Positions 33,350-41,690 of a stretch of DNA of 64,000 nt are shown one piece after another. Position 1 is the stretch's first letter. Each line of letters begins with the position of its first letter. The notes under the pieces were generated by a model that did no database searches, had not been told where the DNA came from, and saw only the letters and a program-made list of their open reading frames with translations. A program made the translations under genes and the position numbers. Source of the DNA: Fen-1231 sp035286465 (GTDB lineage Bacteria > Gemmatimonadota > Gemmatimonadetes > Gemmatimonadales > Gemmatimonadaceae). The DNA lies in assembly GCA_035286465.1 (NCBI GenBank), contig DATEDF010000127.1, positions 1 to 64,000 on the forward strand, in the 5' to 3' direction.

Positions 33350-35349
33350 GCGCCTCCTCCGAGCCCGAGCGCCAGCCCGCCCCGGAAGATCAGGAACGCG
33401 CTGCCGTATGCGAGGGCCAGCATGTACGCGAACTGCAATGCCGCCCATCCGGCGCCGCGCCAGCCGCCCCCGGTCTCGCGCACGGTCATCGTGAGCGTGC
33501 TCGTGCACATGAGGGCGAAGACGTAGAACGCGAGCAGCCCGAACGCCACGAGCGGCGTGTACACCTGTCGCCCGGTCTCCGGGTTCCGCTCGGCGCGAAT
33601 GCGATCGGCGAGCGCCGGCGCCTTACCGTCGCCGCGGGCGACGCCGTAGATGGTCCCCATCGTGGAGACGAACACCTCGCGTGCCGCGAACGACGCCACC
33701 ATCGAGACGGCGATCTTCCAGTCGTAGCCCAGCGGGCGCACGGCGGGCTCGATCACGTGGCCGATCGTGCCGAGCGCGGACTGCGAGAGCTGCTGCTCGG
33801 CGGTCACGACCTGACCCGGTCCGGGCTTCGGCTTCGGGTAGCTCGCCAGCGCCCAGAAGAGGATGGACAGCGCGAAGATCACCGTGCCGGCGAGCCGCAG
33901 GAAGACGCGCACCCGCTGCCAGACGGAGCTCGCGAGCACGCGCGCGCTGGGCAGGACGAACGGCGGGAGCTCGATGATCAGCGAGCGCGTCTCCGACTCG
34001 AGCAGCGTGCGGCGGAAGACTGCCGCCGAGGCGAGCGCGGCGACGGTGCCGAGCAGGTACATCGCCAGCATCGCCAGTCCCTGGAGCGACACGCCGGCGA
34101 CCACGGTCGCGGGCACAAAGGCGCCGACGAGCAGCGCATACACCGGAAGGCGCGCCGAGCAGCTCATCAGCGGCACGACCATGATCGTCGCCAGCCGCTC
34201 CTTCGGGTCCTTGATCGTGCGCGTGGAGAGGATGGCCGGCACGGCGCAGGCGTAGCCCGAGATGAGCGGGATGAAGCTGCTGCCGTGCAGCCCCAGCGGA
34301 CGCATCCAGCGATCCATCACGAAGGCGGCGCGGGCCATGTACCCCGAGTCCTCGAGGATCCCGATGAAGAGGAAGAGGATCGCGATCTGCGGGAGGAACA
34401 CGAGCACGCTCCCCACGCCGTTCAGCGCGCCGTCCACGAGGAGGCTGCGCAGCTCGCCCGCCGGGATCAGGCCCCCGAGCGCGACGCCGGCGAGCGCGAC
34501 GAGCCCCTGGATGCCATCCGCGAACGGGCGCGCCCAGGTGAACATCGCCTGGAACATCAGCACCATCACCGCGAGGAAGAGCAGCGGGCCCCACGTGCGG
34601 TGCAGGATGATCGCGTCAACCCGGCCGCTCGGCGTGCGCGCCGCGCGCGGGCTCCGCCGGACCGCGCGCTCCATGACGCCGGCGATCCACCGATTGCGCT
34701 CCTCGGCGTCGTCGGCGTCGTCGGCGCCCCGGGTGATTCGCCGCCCGACGTCCTCCGTCATGAGCCGCAGCCGCGCCCGGGGCAGCTCGGCGGCGCGATC
34801 GATCGCGTGCCGGAGCCGGCCGATCCCCTCGCCCCTCGTGGCGACCAGCGGGATGACGACGGCGTCGAGCTCGTGGATCAGCTCGATCACGTCTACGTTC
34901 ATCCCTGCGGCGTCGAGCCGGTCCACGCGATTGAGCGCGACGACGGTCGGGCGCCCAAGCTCGAGGATCTGCGACGCGAGATGGAGGTCGCGCTCCAAGT
35001 TCTCGGCGTCCACGACCACGACGAGGACGTCCGCCAGCGGCAGGTCCTGGAGGCGGCCCAGCACCGCGTCCACAGCGATCGCCTCGGCGGGCGACTCGGG
35101 CGTGAGACCGTGCATTCCCGGCAGGTCAATCAGCGAGACCGACGTGCCCGCGTACCGGTAGCTTCCCTCCACTCGCTCCACCGTCACGCCGGGGAAGTTG
35201 GCGACGCGCTGGCGCAGGCCGGTGAGGGCATTGAAGATGGTGCTCTTGCCGCAGTTCGGGTTGCCGACGAGCGCGACGCGAAGCGGCTCGCGTACGCGTT
35301 CCTTGCGAGGCGACCTCGCCTCGCGCACCATGGCGAGGCCGTCGCTCAC
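33346..35349 (-). CDS. feoB: Ferrous iron transporter FeoB
   Basis: A 667-residue protein: N-terminal GTPase domain (G1 GNPNCGKST 29-37, G3 DLPGMHG, G4 NRVD), a helical GDI linker, and a membrane domain with two Gate motifs (about 250-640; VLVFLPQIAILFLFIGILEDSGYMAR and VPLMSCSARLPVY). It imports Fe2+ across the inner membrane. GTG start at 35349 overlaps a preceding 37-codon frame. The linker includes a short Asp/Ala repeat (DADDADDAEE). One of three RTCGAY hexamers in the window lies within it (34798). Confidence 0.96.
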   Translation of the reverse strand: MSDGLAMVREARSPRKERVREPLRVALVGNPNCGKSTIFNALTGLRQRVANFPGVTVERVEGSYRYAGTSVSLIDLPGMHGLTPESPAEAIAVDAVLGRLQDLPLADVLVVVVDAENLERDLHLASQILELGRPTVVALNRVDRLDAAGMNVDVIELIHELDAVVIPLVATRGEGIGRLRHAIDRAAELPRARLRLMTEDVGRRITRGADDADDAEERNRWIAGVMERAVRRSPRAARTPSGRVDAIILHRTWGPLLFLAVMVLMFQAMFTWARPFADGIQGLVALAGVALGGLIPAGELRSLLVDGALNGVGSVLVFLPQIAILFLFIGILEDSGYMARAAFVMDRWMRPLGLHGSSFIPLISGYACAVPAILSTRTIKDPKERLATIMVVPLMSCSARLPVYALLVGAFVPATVVAGVSLQGLAMLAMYLLGTVAALASAAVFRRTLLESETRSLIIELPPFVLPSARVLASSVWQRVRVFLRLAGTVIFALSILFWALASYPKPKPGPGQVVTAEQQLSQSALGTIGHVIEPAVRPLGYDWKIAVSMVASFAAREVFVSTMGTIYGVARGDGKAPALADRIRAERNPETGRQVYTPLVAFGLLAFYVFALMCTSTLTMTVRETGGGWRGAGWAALQFAYMLALAYGSAFLIFRGGLALGLGGGA

Positions 35350-35459
35350 GAGTCGCTCGGGAGCACGACGACCCGTGCGCCGGCCGCCCGCGCGCCGAGC
35401 GGGTAGCCGCCGGGCGTCGGGACGGTGGGTTCGAGCGCTCTCGTCGCTGCGGCGGTCAT
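35346..35459 (-). CDS. 37-residue ORF before feoB, possible truncated FeoA
   Basis: An ATG at 35459 opens a 37-codon frame ending in the feoB start (GTGA). The product ends YPLGARAAGARVVVLPSDS, which recalls the start of a FeoA SH3 domain (PLG...ARVV.L), but FeoA is normally about 75 residues. It may be a FeoA remnant kept for translational coupling, a leader peptide, or chance. No other feoA is near. Confidence 0.35.
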   Translation of the reverse strand: MTAAATRALEPTVPTPGGYPLGARAAGARVVVLPSDS

Positions 35460-35583
35460 CAGTACGTCATAGAGTAGAACGCGGCCGGTGATCCGGTATC
35501 GCCGGTTGGGAGTATCCCGGCCAGAGTTTCCCCTACAGCCGACTGCCGTCGCCTCCGGTTGACGAAGGAGTGCCGAAGAGAGA

Positions 35584-36831
35584 CTACCGGGGTGCCCGGC
35601 GCACCAGCACGAGCGCGTTCCCCACGGAGCGCTCGCCCGAGGGGTCGGAGGGCGTGTTCACGATCGCGTCGCGCACGACCATCGTCGTCGAGCCGCCGCC
35701 GTCGAAGTTGAGCGCCTGCCACGCGCCCAGCTCGCGCATCAGCCCCGCGAGCTCGACGAGCGTCATCCCTGCGCTTCGCGCGGACCGGCCGTCCACCGTC
35801 ACGAGGACGAGCATCGTGCTGTCGCGGCTGAAGCCGATCGCGGTGCGCGGATGGCGCACCTCGGCGTTGCGCGAGATGGTGCCCTCGACCGAGGCGGCGC
35901 GCTCGACGACGTTGGCGCCGTCCGCGAGGAGGCGCGGCCACCCGCCGACGAGCAGCGCGAGTGGCGCGGCGCCGGGTGCGCGCGGGCTCGCGCCGAGCAC
36001 GACCGCGAGCGTCTCGCCCTCCGCGAACGCCGCCACGCGCGCCGCGCGCGGGCCGTAGCCCGCGAGCACCGCGCCGCCGCCCGGAATCGCGCCACCGGAG
36101 GACGCACGAACGGCGCCGCGCCGGACGTACAGCAGCGTGTCCGCGCGTCGGCCCGCCGCGAGGAGCGGCGCCTCCGCCACCTGGTTCGCGGTGTCCCGCG
36201 CGGTCGCGCCGCCGAACCGCGCGGTGAAGAGCACGGCGCCCTCGGGGCCCGGCGCGCGCGCGGCGTTGAGCGCGAGGAGCGGCACGGCGCCGGCTGCGCC
36301 GCGCACCTCGCCGTCGAACACGAAGCGGTCGAGCAGCGGCCGCCCGAGCGCGTCGAGAGCGAACTGGGTGTGCACGTTGTCGAAGGTGTCGAAGGGAGAG
36401 CCGGTCACCTTGACACCCTTCCACCACTCGCCGTCCACGACCTGATTGTTCTCGTTCTCACCGGTGGCGAGGTCGAAAAAGTCAGCGTTCACGGCGGCGA
36501 GCACCTCAGCGCCGGTCGCCGCGAGGCGCGCCGCGATGGCGCTGATCTTCTCGCGGCCACGCAGCCGGTCGAGCGCGCGCACGTGCCGGAGCGCGAGGTC
36601 GTTCCGCCGGAGGTCCACCGTGAGGAGATTGACGACCCACGGGCCGGCGAGGCGGACCAGCCGCTGGTGCGTCACACCGGGAGCGACGGCCCGCGTCGCG
36701 ACGCTGTCGGCGACCTGCGCGCCGAGCAAGGGCGCCGCCGTGGCTGCCGCGACCGCGGCGAGCACGACGCGGGCAAAGTGCCGAGCGCGCACGCCGCGTT
36801 CCGCGTCGCGGCGATCCCCTTGACCGGACAT
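35584..36831 (-). CDS. Exported phosphodiester glycosidase family protein (NAGPA/DUF2233)
   Basis: A 415-residue exported protein. The signal peptide ends LLGA|QVADSVA after a basic N-terminus. The mature part carries the NAGPA-domain hallmarks: AVNADFFDLATGENENN, RTAIGFSRDSTMLVLVTVDG, GMTLVELAGLMRELGAWQALNFDGGGSTTMVV. The family hydrolyses phosphodiester-linked GlcNAc or acts on cell-wall polymers. ATG 36831 has a strong ribosome site (GAGAGGAG), preferred over an in-frame ATG at 36894. Confidence 0.87.
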   Translation of the reverse strand: MSGQGDRRDAERGVRARHFARVVLAAVAAATAAPLLGAQVADSVATRAVAPGVTHQRLVRLAGPWVVNLLTVDLRRNDLALRHVRALDRLRGREKISAIAARLAATGAEVLAAVNADFFDLATGENENNQVVDGEWWKGVKVTGSPFDTFDNVHTQFALDALGRPLLDRFVFDGEVRGAAGAVPLLALNAARAPGPEGAVLFTARFGGATARDTANQVAEAPLLAAGRRADTLLYVRRGAVRASSGGAIPGGGAVLAGYGPRAARVAAFAEGETLAVVLGASPRAPGAAPLALLVGGWPRLLADGANVVERAASVEGTISRNAEVRHPRTAIGFSRDSTMLVLVTVDGRSARSAGMTLVELAGLMRELGAWQALNFDGGGSTTMVVRDAIVNTPSDPSGERSVGNALVLVRRAPR

Positions 36832-36989
36832 GAGTCTCCTCTCGGGCCGCCGACTAATCACGGCGCGCGCGCGCGCCGAGTCAACTCGCCGCACCGTCGT
36901 CGCGTGGGGCGGCGCGGCCGGCGCGGCCGGCGGGCCCGCGGGGCCGGCGCGCCCCCAACGCGCTATCTTATGGTCGTGTCGCCAGCAGA

Positions 36990-38036
36990 ATGCCTCGCAT
37001 GACCGCCACCCGCCACGCCCCCCTCAAGCTCGCCGGTCGCGAGAGCCAGCGACCGACCGTCGGGCACCGCGAGCCACCCGGTGGCGTGGTCGCGCGCAAT
37101 CCGGGGATGCCGCTCGATCTCGACCTCGTGCTCGCCCAGCACGTCAACCGGAGCGCCGTCGAGCGCCGCGCGGCCACGATCCCCACGCGCCGGACCGTCA
37201 AGAAGCAGTGGCAGGCCGCCTGGCTCCTCCGCACGATCACGCTGATTGACCTCACGACGCTCGCCGGCGACGACACGCCCGGCAACGTGCGCCGACTCTG
37301 CGCCAAGGCGATGCATCCGCTCCGCCCCGACCTGGAGCGTACGCTGGGCGTCGAGGCGCTCGGGATCCGGGTCGGCGCCGTCTGCGTGTACCACGCGCTC
37401 GTGCCGACCGCCGTCGAGGCGCTCGCCGGCTCGCGCATCCCCGTGGCGGCGGTCAGCACGGGATTCCCCGCCGGGCTCTCGCCCTTCGAAACGCGCGTCG
37501 CGGAGGTGCGCGCGAGCGTGGCCGGGGGCGCGCGGGAGATTGACATCGTCATCACGCGCGGCCACGTGCTGACGGGCAACTGGCACGCGCTGTACGACGA
37601 GGTCCGCGCGTTCCGCGACGCCTGCGGCGACGCGCGCATGAAGGCCATTCTCGGCACGGGCGACCTCGCGACGCTCACGAACGTCGCCCGCGCCGCGATG
37701 GTCGCGATGATGGCGGGCGCGGACTTCATCAAGACGAGCACCGGCAAGGAGAGCGTGAACGCGACGCTTCCCATCTCGCTCGTGATGGTGCGGATGATCC
37801 GCGAGTACTTGGAGCAGACCGCGTGCGCGGTCGGCTACAAGCCGGCCGGCGGCATCCGGTCGGCGAAGAACGCGCTTGAGTACCTCTATCTCATGAAGGA
37901 GGAGCTGGGCGACCGCTGGCTCCGGAGCGACCTCTTCCGCATCGGCGCGTCGGGCCTGCTCACCGACATCGAGCGCCAGCTCGAACACTTCGCGACCGGG
38001 CGTTACGCCGCGGCGCACCGCCAGCCCATGGTGTAA
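36990..38036 (+). CDS. deoC: Deoxyribose-phosphate aldolase DeoC (long type)
   Basis: A 348-residue class I aldolase splitting 2-deoxyribose-5-phosphate into glyceraldehyde-3-phosphate and acetaldehyde. Motifs are VCVYHALVPTA, AVSTGFPAGLS, EIDIVITRG, the Schiff-base Lys in GADFIKTSTGK, and GYKPAGGIRSAKNAL. It has an N-terminal extension of about 60 residues compared with the E. coli enzyme; the nearby in-frame ATG at 36999 is an alternative start. The ALDH16 gene begins 3 bases after its stop, a logical partner for acetaldehyde removal. Confidence 0.94.
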   Translation: MPRMTATRHAPLKLAGRESQRPTVGHREPPGGVVARNPGMPLDLDLVLAQHVNRSAVERRAATIPTRRTVKKQWQAAWLLRTITLIDLTTLAGDDTPGNVRRLCAKAMHPLRPDLERTLGVEALGIRVGAVCVYHALVPTAVEALAGSRIPVAAVSTGFPAGLSPFETRVAEVRASVAGGAREIDIVITRGHVLTGNWHALYDEVRAFRDACGDARMKAILGTGDLATLTNVARAAMVAMMAGADFIKTSTGKESVNATLPISLVMVRMIREYLEQTACAVGYKPAGGIRSAKNALEYLYLMKEELGDRWLRSDLFRIGASGLLTDIERQLEHFATGRYAAAHRQPMV

Positions 38037-38039
38037 CTG

Positions 38040-40433
38040 ATGGCCACGACCCTTCCCGGGATCTTCGAGTCCATGGAGTACGGGCCCGCGCCCGAGAGTG
38101 ACAAGCGGGCCCTCGCGTGGATCGCGGAGTATGGAGCGTCATTCGGGCACCACGTGAACGGCGCTTGGACGAAGCCCGCGAAGCGCGCGCAGTTCGACGT
38201 GATCAACCCGGCGACGGGCGAGGTCATTGCCCGCGTCGCCCAGGGGACGAAGAGCGACGTGGAGGCCGCGGTGAAGGCCGCGCGCAAGGCGCTCCCCGCC
38301 TGGCAGAAGCTGAGCGGCCACGCCCGGGCCCGCCACCTGTATGCGCTCGCTCGCGCCGTCCAGCGCCATGCGCGGCTGTTCGCCGTGCTCGAGACGATGG
38401 ACAACGGCAAGAGTATCCGCGAGACACGCGACATAGACATCCCGCTCGTCGCGCGCCACTTCTACCATCACGCGGGGTGGGCGCAGCTCCTCGAGACGGA
38501 GTTCCCCGGCCACCACGGCGCGGGGGTCGTCGGGCAGATCATCCCGTGGAACTTCCCGCTCCTGATGCTCGCGTGGAAGGTGGCGCCGGCGCTCGCCGCC
38601 GGCTGTACGGTCGTGCTCAAGCCGGCCGAGTTCACGCCGCTCACCGCGCTGGCCTTCGCGGAGATCGCGCACGACGCAGGGCTCCCGGGCGGCGTGCTGA
38701 ACATCGTGACGGGGGACGGGTCCACGGGCGCCGCGCTCGTGGACCACCCCGACGTGGACAAGCTCGCGTTCACCGGGAGCACCGAGGTCGGGCGGATCAT
38801 CCGCAAGGCCACCGCGGGGAGCGGCAAGAAGCTCTCGCTCGAGCTTGGCGGGAAGAGCCCGTTCGTCGTCTTCGAGGACGCCGATCTCGACAGCGTGGTG
38901 GAGGGCGTGGTGGACGCGATCTGGTTCAACCAGGGGCAGGTGTGCTGCGCGGGCTCGCGCCTGCTGATGCAGGAGGGAGTCGCCGAGCGGCTCGTCGAGA
39001 AGCTGCGGGTGCGGATGGAGCGGCTCCGCATGGGCCCGCCGCTCGACAAGGCCGTGGACATGGGCGCGATCGTCGCACCCGTGCAACTCGAGCGCATTCG
39101 GACGCTGGTCGAGCAGGGCCGGAAGGAAGGCGCCGAGATGTGGCAGCCGAGCTGGGCGGTGCCCCGGGAGGGGTGCTTCTATCCCCCGACGCTCTTCACG
39201 AACGTCGCGCCCTCCTCCACGATCGCGCAGGTCGAGATCTTCGGCCCGGTGCTCGTCGCGATGACGTTCCGCACGCCCGAGGAGGCGGTGGCGCTCGCGA
39301 ACAACACGCCGTACGGGCTCGCGGCCAGCGTCTGGAGCGAGAACATCAACCTCGCGCTCGACGTGGCGCCGAAGATCAAGGCGGGCGTCGTCTGGATCAA
39401 CTGCACGAATCTCTTCGACGCGGCGTCGGGATTCGGCGGGTACCGCGAGTCGGGATACGGGCGCGAGGGTGGGCGCGAGGGGATGTGGGAGTACCTGAAG
39501 GCGGATTGGCAAGCGGCAGCGAGCAGCGCGGCGAAGCAGACCGTACCGAAGCGGACAGCCGTCAGCGGTCAGTCTTCAGCCTTCAGCGGCGCTCCGCCCA
39601 TTGACCGCACGCCCAAGCAGTTCATCGGCGGCAAGCAGGCCCGCCCGGATTCCGGCTATTCCATCCGGATCGTGGGCGCGAGCGGTGCGCACGTCGGTGA
39701 GGTCGGTGAGGGGAATCGCAAGGACATCCGGAACGCGGTCGAGGCGGCGCGCGCCGCCGCGGCGCCCTGGGCGCGGGCGTCGGGGCACAGCCGCGCGCAG
39801 ATCCTCTACTACATCGGCGAGAACCTCTCCGCGCGCGCCGCCGAGTTCGCCGCGCGCCTGCGTGAGATGACCGGACGCGACGGGGCGCCCGAGGTGGCCG
39901 CGACGATCGCGCGGCTCTTCACGTACGCCGCGTGGGCCGACAAGTGGGACGGGCAGGTGCACCAGACGCCGATCCGCGGCGTGACACTCGCGATGAACGA
40001 GCCGATCGGCGTCGTGGGGATCGTGGCACCCGACGAGGCCCCGCTTCTCGGGTTCGTCTCGGTGGTCGCGCCCGCGGTCGCCACCGGAAACGCCGTGGTC
40101 GCGGTGCCCAGCGAGCGACATCCGCTCGCCGTGACCGACTTCTATCAGGTGCTCGAGACGAGCGACCTGCCCGGCGGAGTGATCAACATCGTCACGGGGC
40201 GCAAGGGCGATCTGGCCAGGGTGCTCGCCGAGCACGACGACGTGGACGCGATCTGGTACTTCGGCCCGGCCGAGGGCGTGAAGGCGTGCGAAACGGCGTC
40301 GTGCGGGAACATGAAGCAGACCTGGTGCGAGTCGTTGGCGCGCGACTGGATGCGCCCGGCGCAGGGCGAGGGGCGCGAGTTCCTGCGGCACGCGTCGCAG
40401 GTGAAGAACATCTGGATTCCGTACGGCGAATGA
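38040..40433 (+). CDS. Two-domain aldehyde dehydrogenase (ALDH16 family)
   Basis: A 797-residue protein of two ALDH modules. The first (about 20-500) is complete: GQIIPWNFPLLM, Glu in LELGGKSPF, catalytic Cys at 302/303 (FNQGQVCCAGSR) and EIFGPVL. The second (about 525-797) is ALDH-like but stops early and has no catalytic Cys or Glu, the known ALDH16 plan where the second half is structural. The linker (residues 508-517) is encoded by a degenerate 7-bp tandem repeat. Likely oxidises acetaldehyde from DeoC; substrate not proven. Confidence 0.93.
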   Translation: MATTLPGIFESMEYGPAPESDKRALAWIAEYGASFGHHVNGAWTKPAKRAQFDVINPATGEVIARVAQGTKSDVEAAVKAARKALPAWQKLSGHARARHLYALARAVQRHARLFAVLETMDNGKSIRETRDIDIPLVARHFYHHAGWAQLLETEFPGHHGAGVVGQIIPWNFPLLMLAWKVAPALAAGCTVVLKPAEFTPLTALAFAEIAHDAGLPGGVLNIVTGDGSTGAALVDHPDVDKLAFTGSTEVGRIIRKATAGSGKKLSLELGGKSPFVVFEDADLDSVVEGVVDAIWFNQGQVCCAGSRLLMQEGVAERLVEKLRVRMERLRMGPPLDKAVDMGAIVAPVQLERIRTLVEQGRKEGAEMWQPSWAVPREGCFYPPTLFTNVAPSSTIAQVEIFGPVLVAMTFRTPEEAVALANNTPYGLAASVWSENINLALDVAPKIKAGVVWINCTNLFDAASGFGGYRESGYGREGGREGMWEYLKADWQAAASSAAKQTVPKRTAVSGQSSAFSGAPPIDRTPKQFIGGKQARPDSGYSIRIVGASGAHVGEVGEGNRKDIRNAVEAARAAAAPWARASGHSRAQILYYIGENLSARAAEFAARLREMTGRDGAPEVAATIARLFTYAAWADKWDGQVHQTPIRGVTLAMNEPIGVVGIVAPDEAPLLGFVSVVAPAVATGNAVVAVPSERHPLAVTDFYQVLETSDLPGGVINIVTGRKGDLARVLAEHDDVDAIWYFGPAEGVKACETASCGNMKQTWCESLARDWMRPAQGEGREFLRHASQVKNIWIPYGE
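39562..39589. repeat. Heptamer tandem repeat inside ALDH16 linker, TCAGnnn x4
   Basis: Four 7-bp units TCAGCGG, TCAGTCT, TCAGCCT, TCAGCGG lie in frame in the linker between the two ALDH domains, encoding part of a Ser/Gly/Ala stretch (VSGQSSAFSG). Confidence 0.75.
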
Positions 40434-40526
40434 CAGGGGCGGCGAGACGGGAGAGCGCGGCGAGCGGCGAGCTCGAGAGGGGAGCGGCGAGAGAGAGCAG
40501 CGAGCGCTGAGCGGCCGCGCGCCAAC
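40434..40526. repeat. Purine-rich degenerate repeat spacer
   Basis: The 93 bases between ALDH16 and the oxidase gene are almost all G, A and C in GAG/GCG blocks. Parts fall into 7-bp steps (CGGCGAG twice; GAGCAGC, GAGCGCT, GAGCGGC), resembling a decayed heptamer array. No ribosome site is obvious before the GTG at 40527 apart from this purine-rich sequence itself. Confidence 0.5.
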
Positions 40527-41690
40527 GTGTACGACGCCATCGTAGCCGGCCTCGGCGCCATGGGGAGCGCCGCCGCGTTCCACCTCGCGCGAGCGGGCTG
40601 CCGCGTGGTGGGATTCGACCGGTTCACACCGCCACACGCGCTCGGCTCCTCGCACGGCAAGTCCCGCATCATCCGCGAGGCCTACTTCGAGGACCCGCTA
40701 TACGTGCCGCTCGTGCAGCGCGCCTACGAATGCTGGGCGGAGCTCGAGGCACTCTCCGGGCGACGGCTCCTGACGCGGACCGGCGGTCTGATGATCGGAC
40801 CGCGCGACGGCGCGGTCGTGCGCGGCGCGCGCACCAGCGCCGTGGCGCACGGACTGTCCTGTGAGGAGCTGGACGCCCGTGAGCTGGCGCGGCGGGTGCC
40901 GGGGTTCCGGCCCGGCGACGACGACGTCGCGATCTGGGAGCCGCGGGCGGGCGTCCTCGCGCCCGAGGCCGCCATCCAGTCGCACCTCGAGCAGGCGCTC
41001 CGGCACGGCGCGGAGCTGCGATTCGACGAGCCCGTGCTCGGCTGGTCGGCCGCGCCGGGCGGCGTGCGCGTCACCAGCGCGCGTGGCGCGACCGACGCGC
41101 GGACGCTGGTCATCGCCGCCGGCGCGTGGGTGCGCGAACTCGTGCCGGCGCTGGCGCGATCGCTGGTCGTCGAGCGCAACGTCGTCTGCTGGTTCGATCC
41201 GTCCCGGCCCACGCCGCGCTTCGCGCCCGAGCACTTCCCGGTCTTCATTCACGAGTACGAGCGCGGGAAGGCCTGGTACGGCTTCCCCGACCTCGGTGAC
41301 GGCGTGAAGCTGGCGCTCCACCACCAGGGGGAGCCCGTGGACCCCGCGACGGTGCGCCGCACGGTCGCGCCCGCCGAGGTCGCGCGGGTGCGCGCGCTCG
41401 CCCGGCGCTACGTGCCCGACGCCGACGGCCCGCTGCGCGAGGCCGCCGTGTGCCTCTACACGAACACGCCGGACGAGCACTTCATCCTCGACCATCATCC
41501 CGACCATCCTCAGGTGCTCGTCGCGAGTCCGTGCTCCGGCCACGGCTTCAAGTTCTCGAGCGCGATCGGCGAGGTGATCGCGGACCTCGTGAGGGAGGGC
41601 CGGACCCGCTTCGACCTCCGGCCGTTCCGGCTGGGCCGGTTTGCGAACGGCGTCGGACGGCCTGATGCCGGCGGGCCGAGCCGCGCCTAG
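40527..41690 (+). CDS. FAD-dependent oxidase, sarcosine / N-methyltryptophan oxidase-like
   Basis: A 387-residue MSOX/MTOX-family flavoprotein: dinucleotide-binding start YDAIVAGLGAMGSAAAFHLARAG, FGSSHG-like motif (LGSSHGKSRIIREAY), the Cys that covalently holds FAD in this family (AAVCLYTNTPDEHFILD) and SGHGFKFSSAIGE. It oxidises an N-methyl amino acid, releasing formaldehyde and H2O2. The converging neighbour is a tryptophanase, which makes N-methyltryptophan a plausible substrate; sarcosine is the other option. GTG start. Confidence 0.86.
   Translation: MYDAIVAGLGAMGSAAAFHLARAGCRVVGFDRFTPPHALGSSHGKSRIIREAYFEDPLYVPLVQRAYECWAELEALSGRRLLTRTGGLMIGPRDGAVVRGARTSAVAHGLSCEELDARELARRVPGFRPGDDDVAIWEPRAGVLAPEAAIQSHLEQALRHGAELRFDEPVLGWSAAPGGVRVTSARGATDARTLVIAAGAWVRELVPALARSLVVERNVVCWFDPSRPTPRFAPEHFPVFIHEYERGKAWYGFPDLGDGVKLALHHQGEPVDPATVRRTVAPAEVARVRALARRYVPDADGPLREAAVCLYTNTPDEHFILDHHPDHPQVLVASPCSGHGFKFSSAIGEVIADLVREGRTRFDLRPFRLGRFANGVGRPDAGGPSRA

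Noticed and set aside
33253..35406. 717-codon plus-strand frame opposite feoB
   Set aside because: No domain and low-complexity charged sequence; feoB motifs fix the minus strand.
36911..36946. GC-rich GGCGCGGCC repeats before deoC as a mobile element end
   Set aside because: 9-bp low-complexity GC sequence without inverted termini, target duplication or transposase.
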